Positions 1 through 8,500 of a DNA stretch of 64,000 bases are shown here, piece after piece (the stretch's first letter is position 1; each line of letters starts with the position of its first letter). A program made the translations under genes and the position numbers. The stretch spans positions 121,024-185,023 of the forward strand of contig NZ_JH621249.1 of assembly GCF_000255455.1 (NCBI RefSeq). Direction: 5' to 3'. The notes beneath the pieces were generated by a model. The model was given only the letters and a program-made list of their open reading frames with translations. It was not told the DNA's origin and made no database searches. This DNA is from Aquimarina agarilytica ZC1. GTDB lineage: Bacteria > Bacteroidota > Bacteroidia > Flavobacteriales > Flavobacteriaceae.

Positions 1-1
1 A

Positions 2-244
2 GCCAAAAAGTTTGCAAAAATCATTAAAGAAGCCAAAGGTACTTTTAATGACGATGAAGAGGCTGTAAAAGATGTTTTTGGAAAAAAGCTTCGTGATAAA
101 ACTCAAGTTGCGAGTCTTTCTAAAGCTTTCTATCAAAGCTATAAAAAGGATATGTGGCAGTACTTAAATAGCTTTTTAAGCCAAAATGAAATGAAGGAGT
201 ACGTGTCAAAATATGTACAACGATTACCAAACTATCAATCATAA
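2..244 (+). CDS. C-terminal end of an unrecognised protein (5' truncated by window)
   Basis: An open frame enters from the left edge and ends at TAA 242-244, giving about 80 visible residues. The tail is charged, contains aromatic residues (MWQYLNSFL) and ends in KYVQRLPNYQS. I do not recognise the family with certainty. It lies 9 bp before the peptidoglycan-binding protein gene at 254 on the same strand, so it is probably the upstream member of the same run of small prophage-like genes. It could be the C-terminal domain of a larger structural or membrane-associated protein; nothing more can be said from this fragment. Confidence 0.6.
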   Translation, partial: AKKFAKIIKEAKGTFNDDEEAVKDVFGKKLRDKTQVASLSKAFYQSYKKDMWQYLNSFLSQNEMKEYVSKYVQRLPNYQS

Positions 245-253
245 AACGATACA

Positions 254-754
254 ATGAAACAGATAAAAACGAAACCAAAACCATCATTTGCAAAGAAGAA
301 TAAAGATATCCTCGTTGTGGGAGGTGTTATTGTAGTGCTCGCAGGAGCAGCCATCACTTACTACGTAATGAGTAAAAAGAAAGAGAAAAAACAGATTGCT
401 AGCGCCAGCTCATCTACTACAGGAACATCTATACTAAGTGGTACATCTAGTTATCAAACACCACCTTTTATTCCAAGTAGTTCGGGTACGTCAAGTTTAG
501 GTAGTAAACCACCGCAGACCAAAGCTGGTTATCCTATAAAATATGGTAGTCGTCATCCCGATGTAAAAGTGTTACAGCGCTACCTAAAAATTTATAAGGA
601 AGATTTAGGTCGCAGTGGTCCTAAACGAGATGGTGTAGATGGCATTTTTGGTCCTAAAACATCTCGTGCTGCACAAAAAAGATTAAAGAAAACAATCTTT
701 AGCACTACTGATATTGCAGGAATGCGCAAAGCATTGAAAAGTCTAGGAAAATGA
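254..754 (+). CDS. membrane-anchored peptidoglycan-binding protein
   Basis: 166 aa. A short Lys-rich N-terminus is followed by one membrane segment at about residues 18-40 (ILVVGGVIVVLAGAAITYYV), a Ser/Thr/Pro/Gly-rich linker, and a PG_binding_1-like domain at about residues 90-150. That domain has the usual pattern of a basic surface, LQRYL, then DGIFGPKTSRAAQKRL. The likely role is to tether a membrane or particle to the cell wall. The stop overlaps the ATG of the next gene, which has the same plan, so the two are probably co-translated paralogues. Similar proteins occur in Bacteroidota prophage and virion entry or lysis modules. The domain call is fairly secure; the phage assignment is inference from context. 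Confidence 0.7.
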   Translation: MKQIKTKPKPSFAKKNKDILVVGGVIVVLAGAAITYYVMSKKKEKKQIASASSSTTGTSILSGTSSYQTPPFIPSSSGTSSLGSKPPQTKAGYPIKYGSRHPDVKVLQRYLKIYKEDLGRSGPKRDGVDGIFGPKTSRAAQKRLKKTIFSTTDIAGMRKALKSLGK

Positions 755-1254
755 TGAGCGAGCAAACGATAAATAAAGGATTGATGATAGCTGGTGGATT
801 GCTTGGCTTAGGAATTCTAGGATATCTCTTTTTCAGAGAAAAAGAAGAACGAATCGAAGAAGCTGAATTTACAATAGTTGAAGAGCCTAAACTTGAAAAA
901 ATTGAAAAACCAATTATTCAAGAAAAAGTAGTTCCTGTTGTTGAAATGAAACCTATCGCACCTGTAAAAAAGAAAGAAGAAACCATTCTGGTAAAACCAA
1001 AAGCTCCACCCGAACCTAATGATGACTTCCCCCTAAAATTGGGTAGCAAAGGTGAACGTGTAAAACAATTGCAGGTGTATCTATTGCGTAATCACGGAAG
1101 TCAGGGCATTGTTAATGACACTTTTGATAAAACGATTGAAGAACGTGTCCAGAAATACCTGAAGGTAAAAACCATAACAGCTTCTCTATTTAAGAAATTG
1201 AATATAGCTGGCACGAAAAACAAAACAACTAATGACCCAAAAAAGAAGCATTAA
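751..1254 (+). CDS. membrane-anchored peptidoglycan-binding protein, second copy
   Basis: 167 aa. Starts at ATG 751 (or 754) inside the upstream stop. One membrane segment at about residues 11-28 (LMIAGGLLGLGILGYLFF) is followed by an acidic then Lys/Pro-rich linker with repeated VVPV/EKP/KPK motifs, and a C-terminal PG_binding_1-like domain (FPLKLGSKGERVKQLQVYLL, then FDKTIEERVQKYL). The architecture matches the preceding gene although the linker sequence is unrelated, which suggests an old duplication. The end overlaps the next small gene by 23 bp. Probably a wall-anchoring or entry/lysis protein of the same element. Confidence 0.65.
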   Translation: MMSEQTINKGLMIAGGLLGLGILGYLFFREKEERIEEAEFTIVEEPKLEKIEKPIIQEKVVPVVEMKPIAPVKKKEETILVKPKAPPEPNDDFPLKLGSKGERVKQLQVYLLRNHGSQGIVNDTFDKTIEERVQKYLKVKTITASLFKKLNIAGTKNKTTNDPKKKH

Positions 1255-1480
1255 AGATTTAATTGATGGTCTGGTGGATAAGGATGGAATTAAAACCGAA
1301 GTTACGGTAACACTTACCAATCAGACCTTAACCAAAATTGTACTGGCATTATTGGCTTCTGGCGCCACCATAGTTGTGGTAGCACATTTAACCAAAAATC
1401 TATTTCCTAATCATCAAATAGCGTCTTTGCAAGCAGATATTAAAAGCATCAAATCAACCCTAAAATCACAATTAAAATGA
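1232..1480 (+). CDS. small single-pass membrane protein, unknown
   Basis: 82 aa, overlapping the upstream gene by 23 bp and the downstream gene by 4 bp. A polar N-terminal half is followed by one hydrophobic segment (KIVLALLASGATIVVVAHLT) at about residues 35-54 and a short amphipathic C-terminal helix rich in Lys and Ser. I do not recognise the family. The size, single membrane span and position between peptidoglycan-binding and holin-like genes suit a phage membrane protein, but that is inference only. Confidence 0.55.
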   Translation: MTQKRSIKDLIDGLVDKDGIKTEVTVTLTNQTLTKIVLALLASGATIVVVAHLTKNLFPNHQIASLQADIKSIKSTLKSQLK

Positions 1481-1800
1481 TAGAAATCTTACAACACATT
1501 TCAAATTACCTAAATAGCCTAGACTGGTCATATATTCTGACTTTCATTGTTATTGCTTATGGCCTAAACCATTATCGAGCTACCGACTTTTTCTATGAAG
1601 TATTCAAACTAAAAATAGCTACACGTTATCGCGTTTTCATCATCGGGCTGGTTTATGGAATAGCGCTATACTTTATCCGTGGTTATCAGCTTAAAATGAT
1701 TGAGTGCCTTTTACAATCTTTTGCTTTTGCATTGGTGTTTCATAAGCTGTTACTAGAAAAGTTTTTAAATAGACTCTTTCAAACGAAACCCAAGGTATAA
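1477..1800 (+). CDS. holin-like small membrane protein
   Basis: 107 aa with about three hydrophobic stretches: residues 17-28 (WSYILTFIVIAYGL), 52-68 (RVFIIGLVYGIALYFI) and 77-91. It has a basic C-terminal tail (LNRLFQTKPKV). Overlaps the upstream gene by 4 bp, and its stop overlaps the ATG of the next gene. The combination of size, two to three spans and a charged tail is common in holins and in the small uncharacterised membrane proteins of Bacteroidota prophages. No specific holin family is recognised, so the name rests on topology and neighbourhood. Confidence 0.5.
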   Translation: MIEILQHISNYLNSLDWSYILTFIVIAYGLNHYRATDFFYEVFKLKIATRYRVFIIGLVYGIALYFIRGYQLKMIECLLQSFAFALVFHKLLLEKFLNRLFQTKPKV

Positions 1801-2153
1801 TGAAATACTGGAAACCCATTTTATTGGTGCTTTGGATGGTTGGGCTAGTTCTTTTATTAGTGTTCTACATCATTCCTCAAGAAGAACGATTACAAAATGA
1901 CACCATAGAAAAACTGGAACAGGAAAATGAAAATTTAGCTCATAGAAATGCAACGCTAGATGAAGAAATTCTACATCTAAAAAAGGAAACTGACAGTTTA
2001 GCTACTCATATTTCTTTAAGTGAACAAACCATCAAAAAACTAGAAACCCAACTATATGAAAAATTGGATAGGATTAATGCTATGTCTGCTATGGACTTGC
2101 ACGAGTACATCGCAGGATTTAAAACCGATAGTACGGGATTTCAAAAACGGTAA
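1800..2153 (+). CDS. inner-membrane spanin-like coiled-coil protein
   Basis: 117 aa. A short N-terminus is followed by one membrane segment at about residues 6-27 (ILLVLWMVGLVLLLVFYII), then a long polar helix with heptad-like Glu/Leu spacing from about 30 to 95, predicted to be a periplasmic coiled coil. This is the topology of an Rz-type i-spanin. The last 98 bp overlap a second reading frame that begins with a signal peptide (2056-2475). That arrangement recalls the nested Rz/Rz1 spanin genes of tailed phages. No sequence similarity to a named spanin is claimed. Confidence 0.5.
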   Translation: MKYWKPILLVLWMVGLVLLLVFYIIPQEERLQNDTIEKLEQENENLAHRNATLDEEILHLKKETDSLATHISLSEQTIKKLETQLYEKLDRINAMSAMDLHEYIAGFKTDSTGFQKR

Positions 2154-2475
2154 ACACTTCTGTTTTAATATGGAGCAATCACGCTTTCTAGCAACGAAGT
2201 TAGAGTATAGTTTGTTTCAAGATAGCATTATCGATACGCTTAAAATTAGGCAGATAAGGTGGAAACAACTGTTACAAAAAAAGGATACTACCATTTTAAA
2301 GCTAGAAAACAAAATTGAAAATCTATCACTCATCCAAGTCAATGATGAAGCACATATTCAAGAACTCAATTTGACTGTAAGAAAGCAACAAAAACAATTA
2401 AAAAGAGGTAAGCTAGAACGCTGGTTTTTTGGTGGTGGCTTACTCATATTAACCGGAATAATAATAGCACAATAA
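2056..2475 (+). CDS. secreted coiled-coil protein with C-terminal membrane anchor, overlapping the spanin-like gene
   Basis: 139 aa in a different frame, starting inside the previous gene. Residues 1-20 (MKNWIGLMLCLLWTCTSTSQ) look like a signal peptide, possibly with a lipobox-like LLWTC. A central helical region with heptad spacing follows (about 65-115), then a C-terminal hydrophobic segment (GGGLLILTGIIIAQ). The stop overlaps the next ATG by one base. The extensive overlap with a membrane coiled-coil gene suggests a paired envelope-spanning function. The C-terminal membrane segment is unlike a classical o-spanin, so the exact role remains open. Confidence 0.45.
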   Translation: MKNWIGLMLCLLWTCTSTSQDLKPIVRDFKNGKHFCFNMEQSRFLATKLEYSLFQDSIIDTLKIRQIRWKQLLQKKDTTILKLENKIENLSLIQVNDEAHIQELNLTVRKQQKQLKRGKLERWFFGGGLLILTGIIIAQ

Positions 2476-2966
2476 TGAGTATAGTAGGATATCAAAGTAC
2501 CGTAATACAAGCACCTGGAAATGTGGTTAATTCTCAAAGGGAATTGAGAGTTCCACCTAATCATCTTAATCCTGATTTATTTCATTCACCAGAGCGCAAT
2601 GTGTACGCCGTACTCAATGAAAACATTGTAATAGGAAAAGATATTAGACTACGTACTAGGTCTGGCAAAGATGAAATTGCGGGATGGCAAGTGAGCTTGC
2701 CTGCACCATTGGTAAAAAATCCACAAGGTGAATACACAGGAACGCTATTGAGCAGAAAAGGTAAACCCTTTTTCTATGCGATAGATGATGATGGTCGTGT
2801 TTTTCTCTCTGGTAAGTTTGAAGATGAGCAGGACGAAGTGAATCTTAATATAAATCCCTACGTAGCCGAGTTACCCTTAAAGTTCAGGTCGTTTCCAGAT
2901 AGACAAGCACCCAGAAAACGAAATGCGAGAAAAACCACAACTACGGATGCTAAAAATAAGAAGTAG
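2475..2966 (+). CDS. hypothetical soluble protein, possible structural component
   Basis: 163 aa, translationally coupled to the upstream gene. No signal peptide or membrane segment is visible. The middle contains alternating hydrophobic and polar stretches that suggest beta structure, while the C-terminus is strongly basic (QAPRKRNARKTTTTDAKNKK). The family is not recognised. A basic tail of this kind would suit binding to nucleic acid or to an acidic partner. Its location among envelope-active small genes suggests a minor virion or particle protein, but this is inference. Confidence 0.5.
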   Translation: MSIVGYQSTVIQAPGNVVNSQRELRVPPNHLNPDLFHSPERNVYAVLNENIVIGKDIRLRTRSGKDEIAGWQVSLPAPLVKNPQGEYTGTLLSRKGKPFFYAIDDDGRVFLSGKFEDEQDEVNLNINPYVAELPLKFRSFPDRQAPRKRNARKTTTTDAKNKK

Positions 2967-2989
2967 TTAAGCTAGTGCAAAAGTGATAA

Positions 2990-3619
2990 ATGAAACAGCA
3001 ATTTGTACAGACATATTACTCTTATGCTAAAGAGGCAGAACAGCGCACAGGGATTCCAGCGCTTTTTGGGCTTGCCCAATGTGCGCTAGAAACAGGTTGG
3101 GGCAAAACCATTAAAGGTAATATGCTATTTGGTATGAAAGTGGGTAGTGGCAGAAATTATGGTGGTTGGCAAGGAGATAAGCAATTGATTAAAACTACTG
3201 AATATTCTAGCATATCAACAAAATGGTTTCCTGTTATTCTATCAGGATTTCCTGTTCTACTTTCTAGTGGAAAATGGAAATATCGCGTACTCGACAATTT
3301 TAGAGCTTATGCCTCACCGCTACACTCTTTTATAGATTGGGCAGGACTTTTAAAAAGCAATTCTAGATATCGTTCAGCATTTCAACATACTGCAAATCCA
3401 CATCAATTTGCAAACGAAATCGCTAATGCTGGTTATGCCACAGACCCTAACTATGCTGATAAAATTTCTCAATTAATCTTTGAAATTGAAGCCTTAGTTC
3501 CTGTCTCATCAAAAAAGAGGTCATTAAAGAATACTAAGAAACCTCTTATAGCCTTTGTAACCATAGGTGCGACTCTTATCACTTTAGCTATTTTAAAACT
3601 TACAGACGTATGGAAATAA
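2990..3619 (+). CDS. glucosaminidase (mannosyl-glycoprotein endo-beta-N-acetylglucosaminidase family)
   Basis: 209 aa. Residues about 1-160 match the FlgJ/LytG-type glucosaminidase fold: the start region QTYYSYAKEAEQRTGIPALFGLAQCALETGWGKT carries the catalytic Glu in ALETGWG, followed by the NMLFGMK motif and the later SFIDWAGLL and YATDPNYADKI motifs. It would cleave the glycan strands of peptidoglycan. Unusually, there is no N-terminal signal. The C-terminus has a basic stretch and a single membrane segment (LIAFVTIGATLITLAILKLT), so it is probably tail-anchored. Overlaps the next gene by 10 bp. Its role is likely lysis or wall penetration for the element at the left of the window. Confidence 0.8.
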   Translation: MKQQFVQTYYSYAKEAEQRTGIPALFGLAQCALETGWGKTIKGNMLFGMKVGSGRNYGGWQGDKQLIKTTEYSSISTKWFPVILSGFPVLLSSGKWKYRVLDNFRAYASPLHSFIDWAGLLKSNSRYRSAFQHTANPHQFANEIANAGYATDPNYADKISQLIFEIEALVPVSSKKRSLKNTKKPLIAFVTIGATLITLAILKLTDVWK

Positions 3620-3945
3620 AAATCTTTAAGCTTATTGCTATCATTTTAGGAGCTACAGGGTTCTGGAAGCTCATTGAAATCCTGTTGCAATATGGTATGC
3701 AGAAGCGCCTTAAAAATGCAGAAATACGCAACTTAAACATTCAAGCCAATAGTCTGGTGGTAGAGAATTACAAGTTATGGTCTGAAAATATGGAAAAGCG
3801 ATTGAAACAATTAGAAAGTAAAAATGCTTTGATGAATAAAACCATCACAAAACAGCGCGACCGTATTACCGAATTAGAAAAATACGTAGACCAATTGGAA
3901 GCCGAAATACAGTCTTATAAAAAAGAGAAAAACGATGAACGTTGA
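3610..3945 (+). CDS. membrane-anchored coiled-coil protein, Rz-like
   Basis: 111 aa. An N-terminal hydrophobic region (residues about 5-25, FKLIAIILGATGFWKLIEIL) is followed by a long charged helix ending in KEKNDER, with obvious heptads (LESKNALMNKTITKQRDRITELEKYVDQLEAEI). Proteins of this pattern are frequent in Bacteroidota prophages. The C-terminal end overlaps the short gene at 3935. This is the second membrane coiled-coil protein in the cluster, next to the glucosaminidase, which strengthens the lysis-cassette reading. The exact family is not recognised. Confidence 0.55.
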   Translation: MEIKIFKLIAIILGATGFWKLIEILLQYGMQKRLKNAEIRNLNIQANSLVVENYKLWSENMEKRLKQLESKNALMNKTITKQRDRITELEKYVDQLEAEIQSYKKEKNDER

Positions 3946-4081
3946 TAAAGGAAACAATACTCTCAATTACATTTTTGGAGCATTTATTTTATTGAGTGCA
4001 GTTAAAATAAGTTCAGATTTATATCTGCGATACAAAAAATCAAAAATGCCTTCAAAGGTATGTGGTTGTGGTAAAAAATAG
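3935..4081 (+). CDS. 48-residue membrane peptide with C-terminal CGCG motif
   Basis: A short open frame from ATG 3935 to TAG 4079-4081. It begins MNVDKGNNTLNYIFGAF, has one hydrophobic segment (YIFGAFILLSAVKIS), then a basic stretch and the ending KVCGCGKK. It overlaps the gene before it by 11 bp and the gene after it by 20 bp, which fits the overlapping style of the whole cluster and supports it being real despite its size. Function unknown; the Cys-Gly-Cys could bind metal or be oxidised. Confidence 0.45.
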   Translation: MNVDKGNNTLNYIFGAFILLSAVKISSDLYLRYKKSKMPSKVCGCGKK

Positions 4082-4592
4082 CAATCAACATATCTATGTA
4101 GGCATAGGCACTCTATCAGTTTTACTGTTGGGTGCTTTTGTTATTTACAAGGGTTCCAGGTCTAAAAAGAGACAACAATTGTTTGCGGGTCATAAACCAA
4201 TGGACTTATCTATATTTGATAGTCCAGATATTCCTGGTTCTGGCAACTGTATGGACAGACGCTTACTATTTATGCTTCGGCAACTAGAAGCTCGTACTGG
4301 CTATCCTATTTTTAGCTGGATAAATTCTGGCGCTCGCAGTCCGTCGCATAACAGTAAGGTTGGCGGTGTCTCTAACTCATCTCATAAAATACCGACCTGT
4401 AAAGCGGTTGATATTAAAGCTCCCTCTAAGTTTATACGTAATCATCTTGTCACTTCGGCTCGTAATGTTGGATTTAAGCGCATAGGTGTTGGTAGAACTT
4501 TCGTACATCTTGATGTAGATGATTTAAAGTCTCAATATGTGGCTTGGGGTTATCCTAGTGGTACGCCTGCAGAGGTTAATCCTTTTGTGTAA
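4062..4592 (+). CDS. M15-like D-Ala-D-Ala carboxypeptidase / endopeptidase domain protein
   Basis: 176 aa starting at GTG 4062, the only nearby start that keeps the N-terminal membrane segment (YVGIGTLSVLLLGAFVIY). The rest resembles Peptidase M15_3: NSGARSPSHN, then SSHKIPTCKAVDI with the zinc-binding S-x-H-x6-D spacing, and FVHLDVD supplying the second His and an Asp. It would cut peptide bonds in peptidoglycan, complementing the glucosaminidase gene three genes upstream. It is the last plus-strand gene before the convergent Wadjet operon. Such M15 domains are common as phage endolysins and virion proteins. Confidence 0.7.
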   Translation: MVVVKNSNQHIYVGIGTLSVLLLGAFVIYKGSRSKKRQQLFAGHKPMDLSIFDSPDIPGSGNCMDRRLLFMLRQLEARTGYPIFSWINSGARSPSHNSKVGGVSNSSHKIPTCKAVDIKAPSKFIRNHLVTSARNVGFKRIGVGRTFVHLDVDDLKSQYVAWGYPSGTPAEVNPFV

Positions 4593-4593
4593 T

Positions 4594-4617
4594 AGTCATA
4601 AGAGCTTATTGATGACT
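4594..4617. terminator. possible bidirectional terminator between prophage-like cluster and jetD
   Basis: Short dyad AGTCAT ... ATGACT with inner AAG/CTT, lying in the 44-bp gap between two convergent genes and followed by T-rich sequence on the plus strand. The stem is weak, so this is a tentative call. Confidence 0.3.
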
Positions 4618-4636
4618 TTGATAAAGTGACATCATT

Positions 4637-5572
4637 CTAATCTTGAATCAAAGTAACCATTTCTTTAAGTTGATTGTCCTCTTCAGTTATCCAGTGATTT
4701 TTCTCTATTAAATTAACTAAAATATCTTTGTGCCTATTATCTAAATTCTTCACACTAAGATTGGAGTATTTAGAGGGGTTATCCCTGTCTATCCAAAGGC
4801 TTTTGTGCTCTGATTTCAGGATGCTTTTAGAACTCGCTGTTGGATAAAGTAGCTTAATTTGTGGAATAAGTTTACAAACCATATTGAAAATAAGTAGACC
4901 ATCATAATCCCAATCGCCTGAATAGTAGATAGGCAAATTCCTGTCATAGGTATATTTTAGTTTTTCAATGTTTTTCCCTCCAGCATACCAAAGTTCATAA
5001 CCGTATTTTCTAGGTAATGAAGGTCTCTTTAAAAAGTCTAAATTTTCACAGAGAATAATTAACTTAGGATTTTCACATTCTAAACGATACATATATTGCT
5101 GATCTTTATCATCAGCAAGCTCATCAATTTGAAGCATCTGTTTAACGGCATCAATTAAAGATTTCTTACCCACCAAATATTTTTCATTTTTGAAAAACAT
5201 AGAAGACACATTCCTGACGGTTTCCTCATTTTGTATTATTTGATTCCTAATTGGTAAAAGTTCGCCGCTGTCTATACGACGTTTCATATCCATTAGCTCT
5301 ATGATATCTGCTTCTTCAAATCTGGTTTGGGGTTTTAAAAGCTGATTGTTTTCTAAAAATGCGTAGTACTGATTAAACTTCTCGAGATATTCTTCTTCAT
5401 ACATCTCAAAAAAATCTTCATCGTCAGAATAATAAATCTTATAGCCTTCTTTAATTTCTTGGGTATCATTCAGCAAGTGTTGAAACAAAGAATCCTTAAT
5501 TAAAGTTTCTTTAATCTTTGTTTCTTTATTTCTGTAAAGTTCATTTAATGATTTTAGTGCTACCCAATTCAT
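4637..5572 (-). CDS. jetD: Wadjet protein JetD, Toprim-type nuclease subunit
   Basis: 311 aa. The C-terminal half carries a Toprim-like core: a beta strand ending in ILCEN with Glu at about 176, and YSGDWDYDG with acidic residues at about 220, 222 and 224. This is the topoisomerase VI-A-like domain of JetD (DUF2220 type), which cleaves DNA after loop extrusion by the SMC complex. The N-terminal part is helical and acidic. Its ATG shares one base with the stop of jetC, so the genes are translationally coupled. It seems somewhat shorter than the JetD proteins I recall (near 380-400 aa), so part of the N-terminal arm may be reduced. Identification rests on the motifs and on the diagnostic four-gene order. 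Confidence 0.82.
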   Translation of the reverse strand: MNWVALKSLNELYRNKETKIKETLIKDSLFQHLLNDTQEIKEGYKIYYSDDEDFFEMYEEEYLEKFNQYYAFLENNQLLKPQTRFEEADIIELMDMKRRIDSGELLPIRNQIIQNEETVRNVSSMFFKNEKYLVGKKSLIDAVKQMLQIDELADDKDQQYMYRLECENPKLIILCENLDFLKRPSLPRKYGYELWYAGGKNIEKLKYTYDRNLPIYYSGDWDYDGLLIFNMVCKLIPQIKLLYPTASSKSILKSEHKSLWIDRDNPSKYSNLSVKNLDNRHKDILVNLIEKNHWITEEDNQLKEMVTLIQD

Positions 5573-8500
5573 TATTCATTTATATTATTTAAATAATCTG
5601 ACAGATCTTGTCTGGCTTCATTAGTTTTAAAATAGCTACTTGGCGGTGCATAATTGATATTAACATCTTCGTAGCCTTCTATTAAATGGTGTAAATACCA
5701 GCCTTCGTTTTCATTAGAGCCGTAAGGTTCTGGTGTCATTGTCAACATTTGATACCCAAACTCTTTTGCAATATTTGGAAAGGTGTCAAAGTTACCCTTA
5801 TCCATATTAGAGACTTCTTCAAGTATTAAAAATTTGACACCTTTTCTATCTTCTTTTTGCACAATTGAAAGTCTGCCAATACCTAATAATACAATCGCTG
5901 TATAGCTTTGTCCTGTGCTTCCTGTCTGGTCAATGCCGTCTTTGTCTAATAATCTGGTACTTAAATCGAAATAAGTTTTTGGGTCTAATAGGTCTGAAAA
6001 TTTTATCTTCTCATTGTAGGAGGTTGTTTCTGCAAATATCTTTTCTACAAAACTTTCTACTGAGTCTGAAAATTGTAATTCTCCTTCCGAGTAAGCGGCT
6101 TGAGTGGACGACTGTAGATTCTTCATCCAATCTATTTTGAATGTTTCATTTGGCGTAAAATCTATTTTGAAATGGTACTTGTCACTAATTAGTCGCTCGT
6201 TAAAAAAATCGTTCAAATCTTCGACTGTTTTTTCAAAGTCTTGGTACTTTGTTTTTGTCAATTTGAATATACGAAGCATCGCCTGCGTAATGGCCTGCAT
6301 TACTTTAGTTCTGTTTTGATTAGATTTTTTAAGTGCTGGGGCAAGATTTTCAGTGTGTTTTATTTTTGGTCCTAATAGCACTAATTCTAAAACCGCAAAT
6401 GAATAATTCTGATCATCCATCTGGTTTTTCACTTCTAAATCATCTTTGGTGGTATCGAATTGGGATGATGCTTTACCATAAGCGTTTATGTAGTTGTCCT
6501 TATTTGTGTTATATAATTTTTGAAGATTTTCTACATTCACTTGATTGATATTAGTAGGTACAAAATCCTGAATATGCAACTGACTAAAACGTGTTTTAAA
6601 GATAGTAAGCGCACCCTCATACTTTTTCTTTAGGTCATCTCGTTCTTTCTCCTGTGAGTCAAGCAACGCTTTAAGTGTGACTAAATTTTCTTCCTTTTGG
6701 GTTATGGTTGATTTTGAAGTCTCAAGTTTGTTTTGCAAATCTGTATGGACAGACTTTTTAGCAGCTACTTTTTGAATATAAGATGTTAATTGGTCGTCTA
6801 TTTTCTCATCTGTAATTTTAATTGGAATTTTCTTTTCAAGTGCTTCTAATTCTCGCAACGATAGCTCCAAGTCTTTCTGGTCTTGAGTAATTTTAGTAGA
6901 AAGACTTTCGGCAATACTCATTGCTATTTTTGACCTTTCGTATAACGAAAAGTCTTTAAAATCTTTATTAAGATTTTTCAGCTCATCAACCGCTGACAAA
7001 TCGTAAGGATCTCCTTTCTCAAATTTTAAAATTTCGCCAAGTTCAATATTGATAGACTTTACTTGCTCGTTAATTGCATTCTGCTTTTTTTTCTTAGCAT
7101 CATTCATTTTAGCAGTATCAGCAAATATCTGTTTATCATTAGAGTAAGGTACAAAGGTTCGTAAAGCACCTATTGCAAACCAATAACCGGAATTCACCTT
7201 ATCTTCTTCAATATTTTCAGATTTTAAGAGAGAACTATCTTTAGTGTATTGACTTCCTTTAGTAGGATTATCTGGTTTTTCCCAATCCACATTTTTAAGC
7301 AATCCGAACAGTACAGTTTCCTGTTCTTTAGTAAGATTATTACCGTCTTTTAAAATCTGTGCGATTAAGGAACCATCTTCTCCAGCAGATAGAATACGAT
7401 TGAGTGCTTCTAAGTCAGCAAGCTCTGAGCTCTTGACTGCTTTGTAGTCTGCAATAATTTTTAGCTGTGATGATGTCTTCTCATTTATTTTATCAATCGT
7501 ACCGTATCTTTTTAAATCAGAATTAAGTTTATTTACCCTGTCAATTATTGATTGGTGATTGTATTCTTCAATATTTATCTCAACTAAATTTGCTTGATCT
7601 ATTTCAGGTAGCTTCATTTTTTGAAGCTGATTAAGACTTGCTAATTTTTCTGCTCGTGCATTAAATAGATTTTTATAGTTTGTAAAGGATTCTTGAGCTT
7701 TAAAATAGGTGTCATAATCTGACTTTGTAATTTCAATTTGTTTAGAAATTTTTGGCAGGTCTGATTTTAGGTTACTAACGATATCTGTCTCTCTTTCAAT
7801 TTTTTTAGAAGTTCCTATGCATTTATTTGCAACAGTTTCGTATTGCGAATAATTACTATGGTATTCAGCTGTTAGATAATTTTGTTGCGCATCGTTTTTT
7901 AATTGCTCTAACTCTTTAAGATTACCTAATACTTCTTGTTTTAACTCAATAGTATGTATTTCCTCGTCCAGCTCATTGTATTCACTAATGAGTTTTTCAA
8001 GCTTCTCCTTGTTTGATTTGTATTTGGTCTCAAGCTTATCCAAACTATTCTCAAAAAGAAAATCCTTTAAAATTTTATCGCTCTCCGTATCTAATGAGTT
8101 TGCTTTTGAAAAGGATTGTATCACTTTCGCGAAAGCATCCATATTTTCATCAATCGCAAGATTTATAGGCAAAAGCTCATTAGTATATAAAAAATCATAA
8201 TATTCCTTTTTATCTTCTAAATCTGTGAAGGATTTTAGAAAGCCTTTTTTATTCTTTTTAAGATGCCTTGCAAGCTGGTTAATGGGCAAAAACTGACCGT
8301 CTTTTAAAAAATCTCTACTGTATGCTAACTGATTTGCGTTAAGTCCTAAAGCTTCAAGGTCTTTTCTGTCATTATCATTATAGGCTTGATTTAATATCCA
8401 GAATGATTTTAACGGCCTGCTACGCTTATTACCTATATTAGTACCAATAGTTATAAATTCATTTTTCTTAAATTCTATATGTATAAAAACGTAAGCATCA

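Noticed and set aside
5865..6548. Plus-strand open frames inside jetC
   Set aside because: They lie antisense to a well-supported SMC gene, have odd composition (Leu/Ser/Phe-rich) and no start context; they are shadows of the real gene.
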